From Clostridium sp. C8-1-8 (GTDB lineage Bacteria > Bacillota > Clostridia > Clostridiales > Clostridiaceae): 64,000 nt of DNA. The translations under genes and the position numbers were made by a program. Location of the stretch: positions 55,919 through 119,918 of the forward strand of contig NZ_JAABNO010000017.1 of the NCBI RefSeq assembly GCF_009928445.1, given 5' to 3'. The notes under the pieces were generated by a model. The model was given only the letters and a program-made list of their open reading frames with translations. It was not told where the DNA came from and did not search any database. The stretch's first letter is position 1. Each line of letters begins with the position of its first letter. Shown here one piece after another: positions 25,774 to 35,368 of this stretch.

Positions 25774-28551
25774 TTATAGGTTTATTATATTAACCTTTTC
25801 TCTGTCAGATAAGATATCAACTTCTCTTCTTTGGCAGGTAAACAATAATACTTGCCTTTTATAAGAAATATCATATAAGTAATCAAGAATATTTTTTAAT
25901 CTTATATCATCATATTGTACAAAAGCATCATCTAAAATTATAGGAACATTCTTATCCTCAAATATCATATCAATAAGAGCCAGCCTTAGAGCTATATAAG
26001 CTTGATCCCATGCACCATTACTTAGATATTCAGCCTTTATATATCTACCATCAATGCTTTGTTTCACCGTTATATCAAAATTCTCAGTTACCTTTACATC
26101 TTCGTATTTTCCCATAGTTATTTTACTAAATATAGTTGCTACTTTTTGATTTAAGATAGGCCCAAAACTCTTTTGTATTTCTTTAAAGGATTCATCCATT
26201 ACTTCTTGAGCAATCTCAATGGCTTTGACTTTTCTTTCGTATTCTTTTATCTGTTTTCCTACAAATTCTATATCCTGTTCTATAACATCAAGTCTTCTAC
26301 TACTTAAAAATATATTTTTAATGCTATACTCTATATCTTTAATAGATTTTTCCACATTTAGCAGCTCTACTTGTTTAATCTTAATCTCATTCTCTATATC
26401 CTCTTCATTTTCATAAGAAAACTCATTAGTCTCATTGATTATTTCCTTTATTTCTTCCTCAATAGCTTGTATATCTCTATCCTTTAAAAGCACCTTATAA
26501 GTTTCTTCTATAGAATTAAGTCTCACTATAAGTTCTTCTCTCTGCTGTAATTTAAATCTTAAATTCTTTATCTCCTCGATTATGTCTTCCAACCTTATAT
26601 GCTCCAGTGATAAAGTTCTTAGTTTTGTATATATAGCTTGTTTTTTTTGTTCTATATCACTTAAAATATATTCAACATTTTTTCTAATTGCCTCTGCTCT
26701 ATTATTTAGTTCCAAAACTTCCTGATTAATAATTTGGTATTGTTTCATATTTTGAACAAATTCTTCTACGTTGCTACTTTTAGTTATTGATAGAACTGAA
26801 TTTATAATCTTTTCATTTTGTATAGCAACATCTTCTAGTTCATATATATTTATATTTTTAATACTATTCTTTTTTTCATTAATTATTGCTTCTAAAACCT
26901 TAATTTCATTCTTATAATTATCAAAAGAGTTTAAATACTTTTTGAAGTCTATGTAATTCGAACTTTCTGCAATATCAAAGTATCCGTTCAACTTTTTTTC
27001 ATATTCTTCTACCGCATCCCTCAGTCTATCTATCTCTCCTTGTTCTTTAAAATTATTTGTTGCTTGTTCTAAAGAATATTTATTTTTATTTATAAAGATA
27101 TAGCTTATCATAGAAATCACCATAAAACCTAACGATATAGGCATAGATATACCTAACAGTATTAATCTTAACGAGCCTATTAATATGAAGACAGCAGCAA
27201 AAGCAACCATAAGTACAGCTACTATCTTTAAAAAAAGATCCTTTGTTTTAAATCTTTTTACGTCCGTCTCGTTAACCTTTACTTTTGACTGTCTATCAAT
27301 AAGAAATTTTAATTCCTTCAAACTTTCCTCATAATTATTGAGAAGAGTATCTATACTTTCTCTTTGCTCTTTTATCACATTATAGTCTTTCAAGTTACCT
27401 ATTTTACGCTCTATCTCAATCTCTATTCTGCTTATTTCTTCATTTGTATCTAGTACTGTGGATATTTTTTCTTCTATATGCCTTTGTTCCATGGACACTT
27501 TTATTACTTTCTCATCTATATCAGAATCAAAGCTTTTAAAACTGCTATATAAGCTCAAATAATTTCTTTTAGACTCTAATTCTTCTAGCAATATTCTCTC
27601 TTCTTCAAGCTTTTGATTATAGTTATCTAATAAATTAAATATACCCGCAGTCTCCTCTTGAAGTTCATCTAAGAAGTGATAATCTACTATTCCATTATCA
27701 GAAACTAAATTGTGTTCATACTCTTCTTTTTGTTTTTTTAATTGTTGACTTTTCTTTAGATATTCAGTTATTTCACTATACTCTTCTTTTAATTTAAGCC
27801 TCTTCAAATGCTTCTTATATATTTCTAGCTTTTTTATAGCTATCTCTAGTTTTTCCTTTTTTGAATTAAGCTCAAGATACATTTTTTCATTATCTAAATT
27901 AGCTTCTGCTAGCTTAAAGGCATTGTTTCTTTCCTCCAAAAGATTGTCATATCTAATCCTAAGCAAATCTAACTTTCCACCTTTTCTTTGGGTGACTAAG
28001 CTCTTTTTATATTGCTCTAAGGTGTTTTTAGCTTTTTGGTAGGATATATTTTCATTTCCTGTTTGAAACGAATTACTTATCTTATGAATAATATCATCCT
28101 CTTTTGAATTCTTCACTTCTCCACTAAGCTGCCTAATAAAAAGTGTATTTTCAAATGCTTGAGAGTTAACATCAAAAATATACTTCCCTACCCCATCATT
28201 GTTCATAGCTTCAATCTCTTCACCTGTTATTGAATCTATTGCCTGAATTGTATCTTCTTTTTTAGTGCTACCAAAAGTTCTTCTTATTAAGTATTCATTT
28301 TCCCTATAACTAAAATCAATTTGTCCCTCTGCTTTATTATCATTAATTGATAAATATCTCAATCTTTCGTTTTCCCTCAAATCCTTTATTCTTTTGCTGC
28401 TCAGCCCATAAAAACAAGCCTTTATAAAGGTTTGAAGAGTACTTTTTCCTGATTCATTTTCTCCATAAATAATATTAAATCCATCTTCAAAGTCAATATT
28501 CTTTTCTACAACTTTACCAAACTTCGTTACATTTATTCTTCTAATTATCAT
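25774..28551 (-). CDS. YhaN-like SMC/SbcC-type ATPase
   Basis: This 925-residue protein opens with the Walker A loop YGENESGKSTLQTF. Two long coiled-coil arms surround a central hydrophobic pair (about 435-490, VAVLMVAFAAVFILIGSL), which is typical of the YhaN branch and absent from true SbcC. It closes with signature LSNGAWDQAYIALRLALID and Walker B VPIILDDAFVQYDD. It probably works with the phosphoesterase encoded just upstream (11-nt overlap) in DNA end or recombination processing. The CxxC zinc hook of Rad50 is not visible. Confidence 0.87.
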   Translation of the reverse strand: MIIRRINVTKFGKVVEKNIDFEDGFNIIYGENESGKSTLQTFIKACFYGLSSKRIKDLRENERLRYLSINDNKAEGQIDFSYRENEYLIRRTFGSTKKEDTIQAIDSITGEEIEAMNNDGVGKYIFDVNSQAFENTLFIRQLSGEVKNSKEDDIIHKISNSFQTGNENISYQKAKNTLEQYKKSLVTQRKGGKLDLLRIRYDNLLEERNNAFKLAEANLDNEKMYLELNSKKEKLEIAIKKLEIYKKHLKRLKLKEEYSEITEYLKKSQQLKKQKEEYEHNLVSDNGIVDYHFLDELQEETAGIFNLLDNYNQKLEEERILLEELESKRNYLSLYSSFKSFDSDIDEKVIKVSMEQRHIEEKISTVLDTNEEISRIEIEIERKIGNLKDYNVIKEQRESIDTLLNNYEESLKELKFLIDRQSKVKVNETDVKRFKTKDLFLKIVAVLMVAFAAVFILIGSLRLILLGISMPISLGFMVISMISYIFINKNKYSLEQATNNFKEQGEIDRLRDAVEEYEKKLNGYFDIAESSNYIDFKKYLNSFDNYKNEIKVLEAIINEKKNSIKNINIYELEDVAIQNEKIINSVLSITKSSNVEEFVQNMKQYQIINQEVLELNNRAEAIRKNVEYILSDIEQKKQAIYTKLRTLSLEHIRLEDIIEEIKNLRFKLQQREELIVRLNSIEETYKVLLKDRDIQAIEEEIKEIINETNEFSYENEEDIENEIKIKQVELLNVEKSIKDIEYSIKNIFLSSRRLDVIEQDIEFVGKQIKEYERKVKAIEIAQEVMDESFKEIQKSFGPILNQKVATIFSKITMGKYEDVKVTENFDITVKQSIDGRYIKAEYLSNGAWDQAYIALRLALIDMIFEDKNVPIILDDAFVQYDDIRLKNILDYLYDISYKRQVLLFTCQRREVDILSDREKVNIINL

Positions 28552-29680
28552 CTATTACAATCTCTCCTTCAGAAAGACTTTGTATTCCAAACTTTAATGC
28601 TAGCTCATATATATCTTTTTCCTCTTCTTCGCAACTACCTAGCTTCTCAATTAATTTCTTAGCGAATATTCCTTTAATAGAATTTTCTACTGTTACTTCA
28701 TTTACATTAAGTTTAATTTTAGTAGAATCTTCTACCTTTACAAAATAAAAGTATTCACTTAGTTTATTAGTTAAAATCTCTATATCTAAGTTAAATTCTT
28801 CTTCAATTTCACCAGTTAGAACAATTTTATATAAATCCTTCTCCCTACTCTCCTTATTTATTGCTTCTAATACTCTAATTTTTATATCTTCATAGTTTGT
28901 AATATTAGCTACATTGATATTTTGAATGTTATAACTTCTCTTATTCATCGGAACAAACCTGAGATCACTATAACCTTCACCTATTTCCCCTATAATAATA
29001 CCTTTCTGTCCTAATTCATCAAATCCTCTACCTTCAGGGCAACCGCAATATGCGTAAAGAGTATCTCTAGACCTCTTAATTTCTGAAAATTGATGCTTAT
29101 GTCCTAGGGCTATATAATTCATTGAAGAATTTCCTATATCCTCAACAGTTATTGGATTATATTCATTTAAAGAATTCGATGCAGCAACTTCCCCATGAAG
29201 AACCATTAACTTTATAAAATTTTTATGTTCTTCTAGGATTTTAAAATCCATAAGCATGGATTTCTTAATATAATTAGTTGTAAAACCTGCTCCGTACACT
29301 ACTACATTTTTATCCTTAATTACATAGCTACTAAACCCTGAGTCAAATATGTGAACATTGGACGGCCATTCTATCATCTTATAAAAAGATCTACTATTTA
29401 CTGGATCGTGATTTCCTGGAGAAATAAATATATCTACATTAGGGATACTTTCAAATCTTCTTCTTAAAAAATCTAACGTACTCTTTCTCACTCTTAAGTT
29501 ATCAAAAATATCACCTGCTAATAGAACAGCATCTACACCCTCTTTATTAGCAAGTTCAATAACTGAGCTAAAAGTTTCTTGAAGCTCTTCTTTTCTTTGT
29601 TCTGAAACATCAATTGGTAAATCTGAAAAAGGTGTGTCAAAGTGCAAATCACTACAATGTAATATTTTTATCTTATTCAT
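28541..29680 (-). CDS. YhaO-like metallophosphoesterase (SbcD/Mre11 family)
   Basis: This 379-residue protein has calcineurin-type nuclease motifs in order: CSDLHFD (about 9-15), LAGDIFDN, SPGNHDP, LHGEVAAS-type and ALGHKHQFSE. These coordinate two metal ions in Mre11/SbcD nucleases. It is coupled by an 11-nt overlap to the YhaN-like ATPase, forming an SbcCD-like complex. RBS GGAGGAAG. The lack of recX or addAB neighbours means the context adds no further hint. Confidence 0.88.
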   Translation of the reverse strand: MNKIKILHCSDLHFDTPFSDLPIDVSEQRKEELQETFSSVIELANKEGVDAVLLAGDIFDNLRVRKSTLDFLRRRFESIPNVDIFISPGNHDPVNSRSFYKMIEWPSNVHIFDSGFSSYVIKDKNVVVYGAGFTTNYIKKSMLMDFKILEEHKNFIKLMVLHGEVAASNSLNEYNPITVEDIGNSSMNYIALGHKHQFSEIKRSRDTLYAYCGCPEGRGFDELGQKGIIIGEIGEGYSDLRFVPMNKRSYNIQNINVANITNYEDIKIRVLEAINKESREKDLYKIVLTGEIEEEFNLDIEILTNKLSEYFYFVKVEDSTKIKLNVNEVTVENSIKGIFAKKLIEKLGSCEEEEKDIYELALKFGIQSLSEGEIVIDDN

Positions 29681-29754
29681 ATCTTCCTCCGAAAAAACAG
29701 CTTAGTCATCATACGTCACGAACTTTTGTTCTCATTTTAGCATAAATGAAAATT

Positions 29755-29780
29755 AAAAAAAAGAGGCTATGCCTCTTTTT
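29755..29780. terminator. Terminator of the 72-residue ORF gene
   Basis: Stem AAAAAGAGGC / GCCTCTTTTT with a 3-nt loop, about 110 nt past the stop at 29888. Confidence 0.85.
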
Positions 29781-29887
29781 AAGTAGATAAACTTATAATC
29801 TAAACGTATTAAATATAACTTTATATAAACCAATAACAAATAGCTATAAAATAACATAAAAATATTGAAGATTTGCACCAAAATCCT

Positions 29888-30106
29888 CTACTTGTATATA
29901 TTTTGTCCAAAGGATGCCTTATATGGATAAATATCTTCTACACTTTTTCCAAGCTTCTCCGCAAATTCTTCCGCATCCACTTCTTTTATGGCTTCTCCAT
30001 TTTTAAAAACTTTAACATTATAAATCTGTCCTTCTTCATTTACCAAAAATTCGCTGTCATAACTTGAACCATCGTCGAAAGTAACTGTACCTCTTTTCCA
30101 GTTCAT
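29888..30106 (-). CDS. Small hypothetical protein, 72 residues
   Basis: This is an acidic, soluble protein with no signal peptide. It starts MNWKRGTVTFDDGSSYDSEF, and its C-terminal helix contains AEEFAEKLGKSVEDIYP. RBS GGGAGGA is well placed and the gene has its own terminator, which supports expression. No family was recognised. Its neighbourhood of spore-associated small genes is suggestive only. Confidence 0.7.
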   Translation of the reverse strand: MNWKRGTVTFDDGSSYDSEFLVNEEGQIYNVKVFKNGEAIKEVDAEEFAEKLGKSVEDIYPYKASFGQNIYK

Positions 30107-30174
30107 AAGTTAATCCTCCCTATCAATAAGAATTCAAGAAAAATATACAAGTTGCTAAAAAATAAAATATTAAA

Positions 30175-30197
30175 GAGGCACAATTTCTTGTGCCTCC
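30175..30197. terminator. Terminator after the 9-codon ORF
   Basis: Minus-strand stem GAGGCACAA / TTGTGCCTC with a 4-nt loop, followed by TTTAATATTTT. Confidence 0.75.
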
Positions 30198-30209
30198 GGT
30201 ATTAGAATA

Positions 30210-30239
30210 CTATCTTCCTGGTGGTACATCATTACCCAT
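30210..30239 (-). CDS. Possible micro-ORF encoding MGNDVPPGR
   Basis: Nine sense codons then TAG. A strong SD AAAGGGAGGAG lies 5 nt before the ATG, and a terminator follows 13 nt after the stop. It lies about 70 nt downstream of the spore protein gene on the same strand, so it may share that transcript. The SD-ORF-terminator arrangement is that of a real gene, but its length prevents any family assignment. Confidence 0.45.
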   Translation of the reverse strand: MGNDVPPGR

Positions 30240-30312
30240 AGTAACTCCTCCCTTTTAGGTCAGATTACTTTGCTTACGATTTACCTGCAAAGATTTTAAT
30301 CCACTGTGATTA

Positions 30313-30507
30313 TTATCTAGTAGTTAAGTGGCCCTCGTATTCCTCTACCATTCTTTTCACCATTTCTCCACCGATGGAACCACATTGTCTTGATGTCAAA
30401 TCTCCATTATAATCACTTAATGGAATTCCTAGTTCTCTTGCTACTTCTGATTTAAACTTGGATAAACCTTGACTCGCCTCAGGAACTAATTTTCTTGACC
30501 TTGACAT
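30313..30507 (-). CDS. Alpha/beta-type small acid-soluble spore protein
   Basis: The 64 residues match the alpha/beta SASP family. The GPR protease site region is KFKSEVARELGI, and the conserved DNA-binding helix is SRQCGSIGGEMVKRMVEEYE. These proteins coat spore DNA in the forespore and are degraded at germination. RBS AAAGGAGGAA. It is expected to depend on SigG, but a clean SigG -10/-35 was not identified. It proves that the organism forms spores. Confidence 0.95.
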   Translation of the reverse strand: MSRSRKLVPEASQGLSKFKSEVARELGIPLSDYNGDLTSRQCGSIGGEMVKRMVEEYEGHLTTR

Positions 30508-30599
30508 ATCTCATTCCTCCTTTGGTTTTGAAGTGGTTAGTAAACAACTTCTGTTTACACTATTATATTAACCACAAGGAAAATTTATAGTCTATTTAA

Positions 30600-30995
30600 T
30601 TAAATGCAGTTTTGGCACTTATTTCTACTAAACTCTTTAATTATATTAATAGCTTCTTTATTATTGTTCACGAATACAGGATTAATACCTGATTTCTTAA
30701 TAAACTTTTTAAGCTGATAACTTCCTATTATAGATTCAGGTAATATTATTATGGAAATGCTCCACTTACCTTTCGAGAGACTTTCTAAAAACTCGCAATA
30801 CATATCACTTACTTCAGATTTTATAAGCTCTAAATTTGAGGTATCAAGAACTAAAATCTTATTTTCTACACCTATATTTTCATTAATATCTATGTACTCT
30901 TTCATCATATATGTGAGTTCTTCAGTTCCTAGGTAACCTTTAATCATATTTCTTATAATAGCTTTTTTTCTATAATATCTAAAGTAATAATACAT
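30600..30995 (-). CDS. Hypothetical protein, 131 residues
   Basis: The basic N-terminus MYYYFRYYRKKAIIR is followed by alternating strands and helices (NKILVLDTSNLEL, WSISIIILPESIIG, INPVFVNNNKEAINIIKEF) that could form an alpha/beta fold of STAS-like size. The C-terminus holds two Cys (NKCQNC). RBS GGGGTG. No family was recognised. It sits between the spore protein gene and tRNA-Trp. Confidence 0.65.
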   Translation of the reverse strand: MYYYFRYYRKKAIIRNMIKGYLGTEELTYMMKEYIDINENIGVENKILVLDTSNLELIKSEVSDMYCEFLESLSKGKWSISIIILPESIIGSYQLKKFIKKSGINPVFVNNNKEAINIIKEFSRNKCQNCI

Positions 30996-31196
30996 ATTTT
31001 CACCCCAAATTTGAAACTAAATATCTATGAATAGCCTCGATGCTTATTACAATTATTAAGAACAATTACATATATTCACATAAACTTAATTATATCATAT
31101 TTGAAATATTTTGTAAATTAAAACAGAAATTTAGGTGTATTTCTCATTTGTTGTAGTATTAATGCATAATCATATTTTTAGACTGTAAAAAAAGAA

Positions 31197-31233
31197 AAAG
31201 GTCTCGAATATTCATAAATACTCTAAGACCTTT
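31197..31233 (-). terminator. Terminator of the first tRNA-Trp
   Basis: Minus-strand stem AAAGGTCT ... AGACCTTT with a long imperfect upper stem, ending in TTTCTTTTTTT. Confidence 0.85.
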
Positions 31234-31254
31234 CTCTTCTACCAATTTATCCTT

Positions 31255-31330
31255 TGGCAGGGGCAGTAGGGATCGAACCCACAACCTACGGTTTTGGAGA
31301 CCGCCACTCTACCAGTTGAGCTATACCCCT
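31255..31330 (-). tRNA. tRNA-Trp (CCA), copy 1
   Basis: A 76-nt cloverleaf with acceptor arms AGGGGTA / TGCCCCT, anticodon CCA in the loop CTCCAAA, T-arm GGTTCGATCC and encoded 3' CCA. Identical to the gene at 38139-38214. Confidence 0.97.
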
Positions 31331-31410
31331 ATAATAACGCTTACAAATGATATAATACCATTATTTTAGATTTTGTGCAATAGTCTATAACTAAAAACTT
31401 TATTTTTTTT

Positions 31411-31557
31411 GTATCTGACTTTTCCAATCAATATGTGTAAAACCTGACAGGTGAATAAGATCTTTTTTACTCTTCACCTTAACTAGCTGCTCTAAAGGTT
31501 TGATATCACTAAGTTTATCAAACAAAATACTTTAATACCGTCCTTAAGAGTAAAAAA
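31411..31557 (-). repeat. Intergenic terminator-associated repeat, copy B
   Basis: It lies directly downstream of the oppA terminator. Arms TTTTTTACTCTT (31463-31474) and AAGAGTAAAAAA (31546-31557) pair perfectly. Against copy A, one G-C pair is changed to C-G on both sides. The conserved box is at 31411-31451. Unlike copies A and C, the minus strand here reads openly for about 40 codons, including LSDIKPLEQLVKVKSKK and DLIHLSGFTHIDWK. Confidence 0.7.
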
Positions 31558-31582
31558 ACTGCTGACAAATTGTCAGCAGTTT
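31552..31582 (-). terminator. Terminator of the opp operon
   Basis: Stem AAACTGCTGACAA / TTGTCAGCAGTTT followed by TTTT, downstream of oppA. Confidence 0.9.
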
Positions 31583-31615
31583 AAATAATATATAAATATA
31601 TATTATATGATTCTA

Positions 31616-33274
31616 CTATTTTTCAGCAGCTTCTACAACTGTATTTCTGAAGTATACGAATCCTAATGGAGACTTTTGAACATCTTTTATGTTGTTCTTA
31701 AGTGCAAGAACATTAGTATAGTAGTATATTGGCATTATTGGTAGATCATTCATTAAAATGTCTTCAGCCTTATGCATTGCTTCAGTTCTCTTAGCTGGAT
31801 CTGTTTCTTTCTTAGCTGCATCAACTAACTTATCATATTCTGGATTTGTGTAACCTGGATTGTTGTTACCACCGTTAGTGTAGTACATATCGATGAATGT
31901 CATAGGATCATTGTAGTCAGCGATCCATGATGCTCTACATATAGCAAAGTTATGCTTAGTTAAATCATCTAATTGAACTTTTCTTTCTTCATTAACAAGT
32001 GTAACATCTATACCTAGGTTCTTCTTCCACATATCTTGTATAGCTTGAGCTATGTTTTGGTGACCTTGACCAGTGTTGTACTTGATTTCAAGTTTAGGGA
32101 ATCCCTTACCTTCTGGGTATCCAGCATCAGCAAGTAACTTCTTAGCACCATCAACATCAGCTGTAGCTTTTAGGTAATCCTTGTTCTTAAATTCCTTAGC
32201 AGCACTATCAACTATTCCCTTAGGAACAAAGCTAGTTGCTGGAAGTTCTCCACCCTTTGTAACACTTTCAACTATTGCTGTTCTATCAATTGCTAAGCTT
32301 AATGCTTTTCTTACATTAACATTATTTAAAGCTTTTGCAACTTCTGGAGCAACATTCTTACCAGTAACGTTAAAATCATAGAAGTATGTTCCTAAGTATG
32401 GGTAAACCTTAGCCTTACCATCTTTGATTAAACTTTGCTTTTGCTCTGCAGGTAATAAATCAGTTGCATCTATATCTCCAGATTCAAAAGCATTTAATGA
32501 AGCTGTTTCATTGTCTAACATTGTGTATTGGATCTTGTCAAGCTTAATGTTTGACTTATCCCAATAGTTGTCATTCTTTACGAATGTCATATGGTCTTTT
32601 TGAGCATATTCAGACATTTTGTATGCTCCATTACTTACAAATGACTTAGGATCATTTGCCCAACCTTCTTTATTTGCTTCAACTATATCTTTTCTTATTG
32701 GGAAATAAGTTGGGAATGCAGTTAAAGATAAGAAGTATGCAGTTGGAGCTTCTAAATTAACTTCTAATGTATAATCATCAACTACTTTTATACCTAGGTC
32801 TTCAACTTTAGCTTTACCACCATTATATGCTTCACCATTCTTTATATAGAATAATTGATAAGCATAATCTGAAGCAGTTTCTGGAGCTAAAGCTCTAGAC
32901 CAAGCGTAGTAAAAATCGTTAGCTGTAACGTTCTTACCATCTGACCATTTAGCATCTTTTCTTAAATGGAAAGTGTATTTTAATCCATCGCTTGATACAT
33001 CATATTTCTCAGCAACACCTGGAGTAACCTTGTTGCTCGCATCTACATTTTCTAAACCTTCAAATGCATTAACGTCAACAATTCCACCTTCAACTGAGTT
33101 GTTTAAACCTGGATCTATTGTCTTTGGTTGAGCCCCTAGATTATATTTTATAATCTGATCAACCTTTGCTGTTGAAGAAGTTTCATCTTTCTTTCCACAG
33201 CCTACAAAAGTTGTTCCTACTACTAAAGTAGCAAGAATTAATGAAAGAACTTTCATTTTATTTCTTTTTAACAT
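31616..33274 (-). CDS. oppA: Oligopeptide-binding lipoprotein
   Basis: This 552-residue family 5 solute-binding protein has a lipoprotein signal (LSLILATLVVGTTFVGCG). The body has the OppA/MppA pattern: YTFHLRKDAKWSDGKNVTAN, FYYAWSRALAPETASDYAYQ and C-terminal DILMNDLPIMPIYYYTN. It captures peptides outside the membrane for OppBCDF. RBS AAGGGGG. It is last in the operon, 57 nt after oppF, and followed by a strong terminator. The binding protein at the distal position is a common clostridial layout. Confidence 0.95.
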   Translation of the reverse strand: MLKRNKMKVLSLILATLVVGTTFVGCGKKDETSSTAKVDQIIKYNLGAQPKTIDPGLNNSVEGGIVDVNAFEGLENVDASNKVTPGVAEKYDVSSDGLKYTFHLRKDAKWSDGKNVTANDFYYAWSRALAPETASDYAYQLFYIKNGEAYNGGKAKVEDLGIKVVDDYTLEVNLEAPTAYFLSLTAFPTYFPIRKDIVEANKEGWANDPKSFVSNGAYKMSEYAQKDHMTFVKNDNYWDKSNIKLDKIQYTMLDNETASLNAFESGDIDATDLLPAEQKQSLIKDGKAKVYPYLGTYFYDFNVTGKNVAPEVAKALNNVNVRKALSLAIDRTAIVESVTKGGELPATSFVPKGIVDSAAKEFKNKDYLKATADVDGAKKLLADAGYPEGKGFPKLEIKYNTGQGHQNIAQAIQDMWKKNLGIDVTLVNEERKVQLDDLTKHNFAICRASWIADYNDPMTFIDMYYTNGGNNNPGYTNPEYDKLVDAAKKETDPAKRTEAMHKAEDILMNDLPIMPIYYYTNVLALKNNIKDVQKSPLGFVYFRNTVVEAAEK

Positions 33275-33331
33275 TATTTTACCCCCTTATTAGGAAATTT
33301 GTATAATTTATTTAAATTAATTTATACCTTT

Positions 33332-34306
33332 TTAATATAAGTGACATGCAACAGAATGATCTTTGCCTACCTCTTTTAACAATGGTGTAACTTGTGAGCA
33401 TATAGGCTTAGCATATTTACATCTGTCTTTAAATCTACATCCAACTGGAGGATCAATTGGAGAAGGTGTTTCACCTTGCAATACGATTCTCTTATTCTTG
33501 CTTGCCATATCTGGATCCGGTATTGGAATAGCAGATAACAAAGCTTGAGTGTATGGATGTAATGGCTTGCTATAAAGTTCATTACTTTCACCTATTTCAA
33601 CTAAGTGACCTAGGTACATAACACCTATTCTATTAGAAATATGCTTAACCATTGATAAGTCATGAGCTATGAATAAATAAGTTAATCCTAGATCATGCTG
33701 CAAGTCTTCAAGCATATTTACAACTTGAGCCTGTATTGAAACGTCTAATGCTGATATAGGTTCATCACAAACTATAAATTCTGGATCAACTGCTAGAGCT
33801 CTAGCTATTCCTATTCTTTGTCTTTGACCACCAGAAAATTCATGCGGATATCTTGAACCATGATCTCCGTTAAGTCCCACTTTTTTCAAAAGGTAAGTAA
33901 TTTTATCATTTCTTTCACCTTTTCCCAAAAGCTTTTGAGCATCTATAGCTTCACCAATTATGTCTCCAACAGTCATTCTAGGATCTAGTGATGCATATGG
34001 ATCTTGGAATATCATCTGCATTTTTTTTCTATAAGGTAACATATGTCTAGGAGATAATTTCGCTATATCTTGACCATCATAAATTATTTGACCTTCTGTT
34101 GGTTCATATAATTTAATTATGGTTCTTCCAGTAGTAGTCTTACCACAACCAGACTCTCCTACGAAACCTAAAGTTTCACCTTTTTTTATACTAAAAGAAA
34201 CATCATCTACTGCTTTTACATTAGATATCTGTGTACCTAGTATACCCTTCTTTATAGGGAAATATTTCTTTAAATTCTTAACTTCTAATAATATTTTATC
34301 TTCCAT
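33332..34306 (-). CDS. oppF: Oligopeptide ABC transporter ATP-binding protein OppF
   Basis: This 324-residue ATPase has Walker [13 protein letters not shown], signature [15 protein letters not shown], Walker [13 protein letters not shown] and H-loop [10 protein letters not shown]-terminal extension with the Cys-rich motif [14 protein letters not shown], seen in Opp/Dpp ATPases, may bind an Fe-S cluster. It pairs with OppD to power peptide import. It is separated from oppD by about 9 nt. Confidence 0.95.
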   Translation of the reverse strand: MEDKILLEVKNLKKYFPIKKGILGTQISNVKAVDDVSFSIKKGETLGFVGESGCGKTTTGRTIIKLYEPTEGQIIYDGQDIAKLSPRHMLPYRKKMQMIFQDPYASLDPRMTVGDIIGEAIDAQKLLGKGERNDKITYLLKKVGLNGDHGSRYPHEFSGGQRQRIGIARALAVDPEFIVCDEPISALDVSIQAQVVNMLEDLQHDLGLTYLFIAHDLSMVKHISNRIGVMYLGHLVEIGESNELYSKPLHPYTQALLSAIPIPDPDMASKNKRIVLQGETPSPIDPPVGCRFKDRCKYAKPICSQVTPLLKEVGKDHSVACHLY

Positions 34307-34315
34307 TTTTTCTGA

Positions 34316-35356
34316 TTACCTCCCTGTGCCTTTTGGAGATTCTTCTACTGTATCATCAGGCAATTTTCTTTCAACCTTTGGTGCCATTGGGTGGTTTAAC
34401 CAACATGATGAATGATGATTTTCCGATATACTAAACTTTTCTGGCATAGCCTCCATACAAACCTTCATTGCATACTGACATCTAGGAGCAAAAGGACAAC
34501 CCTTAGGAGGATTTAATAAATCTGGTGGTGTTCCTTCTATCGGCTTCAATCTTTCTTTAGTGTCTAACTTTGGATTAGGAACACTATTTAAAAGTCCCCA
34601 TGTATATGGATGTCTTGATCTGTAGAAAATATCTTTTGTAGTTCCGCTTTCTACTACTACTCCACCATACATTACATTTATTCTATTACATATATCTGCA
34701 ACAACACCTAAATCATGAGTTATTATTATGATAGATGTATTCAACTTATCTTTTAATTCTTTTAATAATTCAAGTATCTGAGCTTGAATAGTAACATCTA
34801 ATGCTGTTGTTGGCTCATCAGCTATTATAAGTTTAGGATTACATATAAGAGACATAGCTATCATAACTCTTTGTCTCATACCACCTGAAAACTCATGAGG
34901 ATATTGGTTAAGTCTTTTTTCTGGGCTTGGTATTCCAACTAAACTAAGCATCTCAACTGCTTTCTTTTTAGCTTCTTCACCAGTAATCTTAAGATGTTTC
35001 TTTAATGGTTCCATAAGCTGATCGCCAACAGTCAAAACTGGATTTAATGAAGTCATAGGATCTTGGAAGATCATACTTATCTCATTTCCTCTTATTTTTT
35101 CCATCTCTTTATCTGTAAAACTGCTTATTTCTTCACCATTAAAAACAACTTTTCCCTCTTTTACCTTACCACTTTCAGCAAGTAATCTCATAATGCTCAT
35201 CATTGTGATACTCTTACCACTACCTGATTCACCTACGATTCCAAGTACTTCTCCTTTGTTCAAATGAAAAGATACTCCTCTCACTGCCTTAACTTCTCCT
35301 ACGTGTGTGTAGAAAGAAGTATGTAAATTCTTTATTTCAAGTATTTTTTCATGCAT
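34316..35356 (-). CDS. oppD: Oligopeptide ABC transporter ATP-binding protein OppD
   Basis: This 346-residue ATPase has Walker [13 protein letters not shown], signature [15 protein letters not shown], Walker [13 protein letters not shown] and H-loop ITHDLGVV. It ends with the Opp/Dpp C-terminal motif [19 protein letters not shown]. It is the partner of OppF. The final residue of the P-loop is Ile where Thr is common (GKSI), which occurs in this family. It starts about 12 nt after oppC. Confidence 0.95.
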   Translation of the reverse strand: MHEKILEIKNLHTSFYTHVGEVKAVRGVSFHLNKGEVLGIVGESGSGKSITMMSIMRLLAESGKVKEGKVVFNGEEISSFTDKEMEKIRGNEISMIFQDPMTSLNPVLTVGDQLMEPLKKHLKITGEEAKKKAVEMLSLVGIPSPEKRLNQYPHEFSGGMRQRVMIAMSLICNPKLIIADEPTTALDVTIQAQILELLKELKDKLNTSIIIITHDLGVVADICNRINVMYGGVVVESGTTKDIFYRSRHPYTWGLLNSVPNPKLDTKERLKPIEGTPPDLLNPPKGCPFAPRCQYAMKVCMEAMPEKFSISENHHSSCWLNHPMAPKVERKLPDDTVEESPKGTGR

Positions 35357-35368
35357 TATATTTTCCTC

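Noticed and set aside
31381..31615. T-box leader for the opp operon or tRNA-Trp
   Set aside because: No T-box sequence (AGGGTGG-like) was seen; the region is explained by repeat copy B and the oppA terminator.
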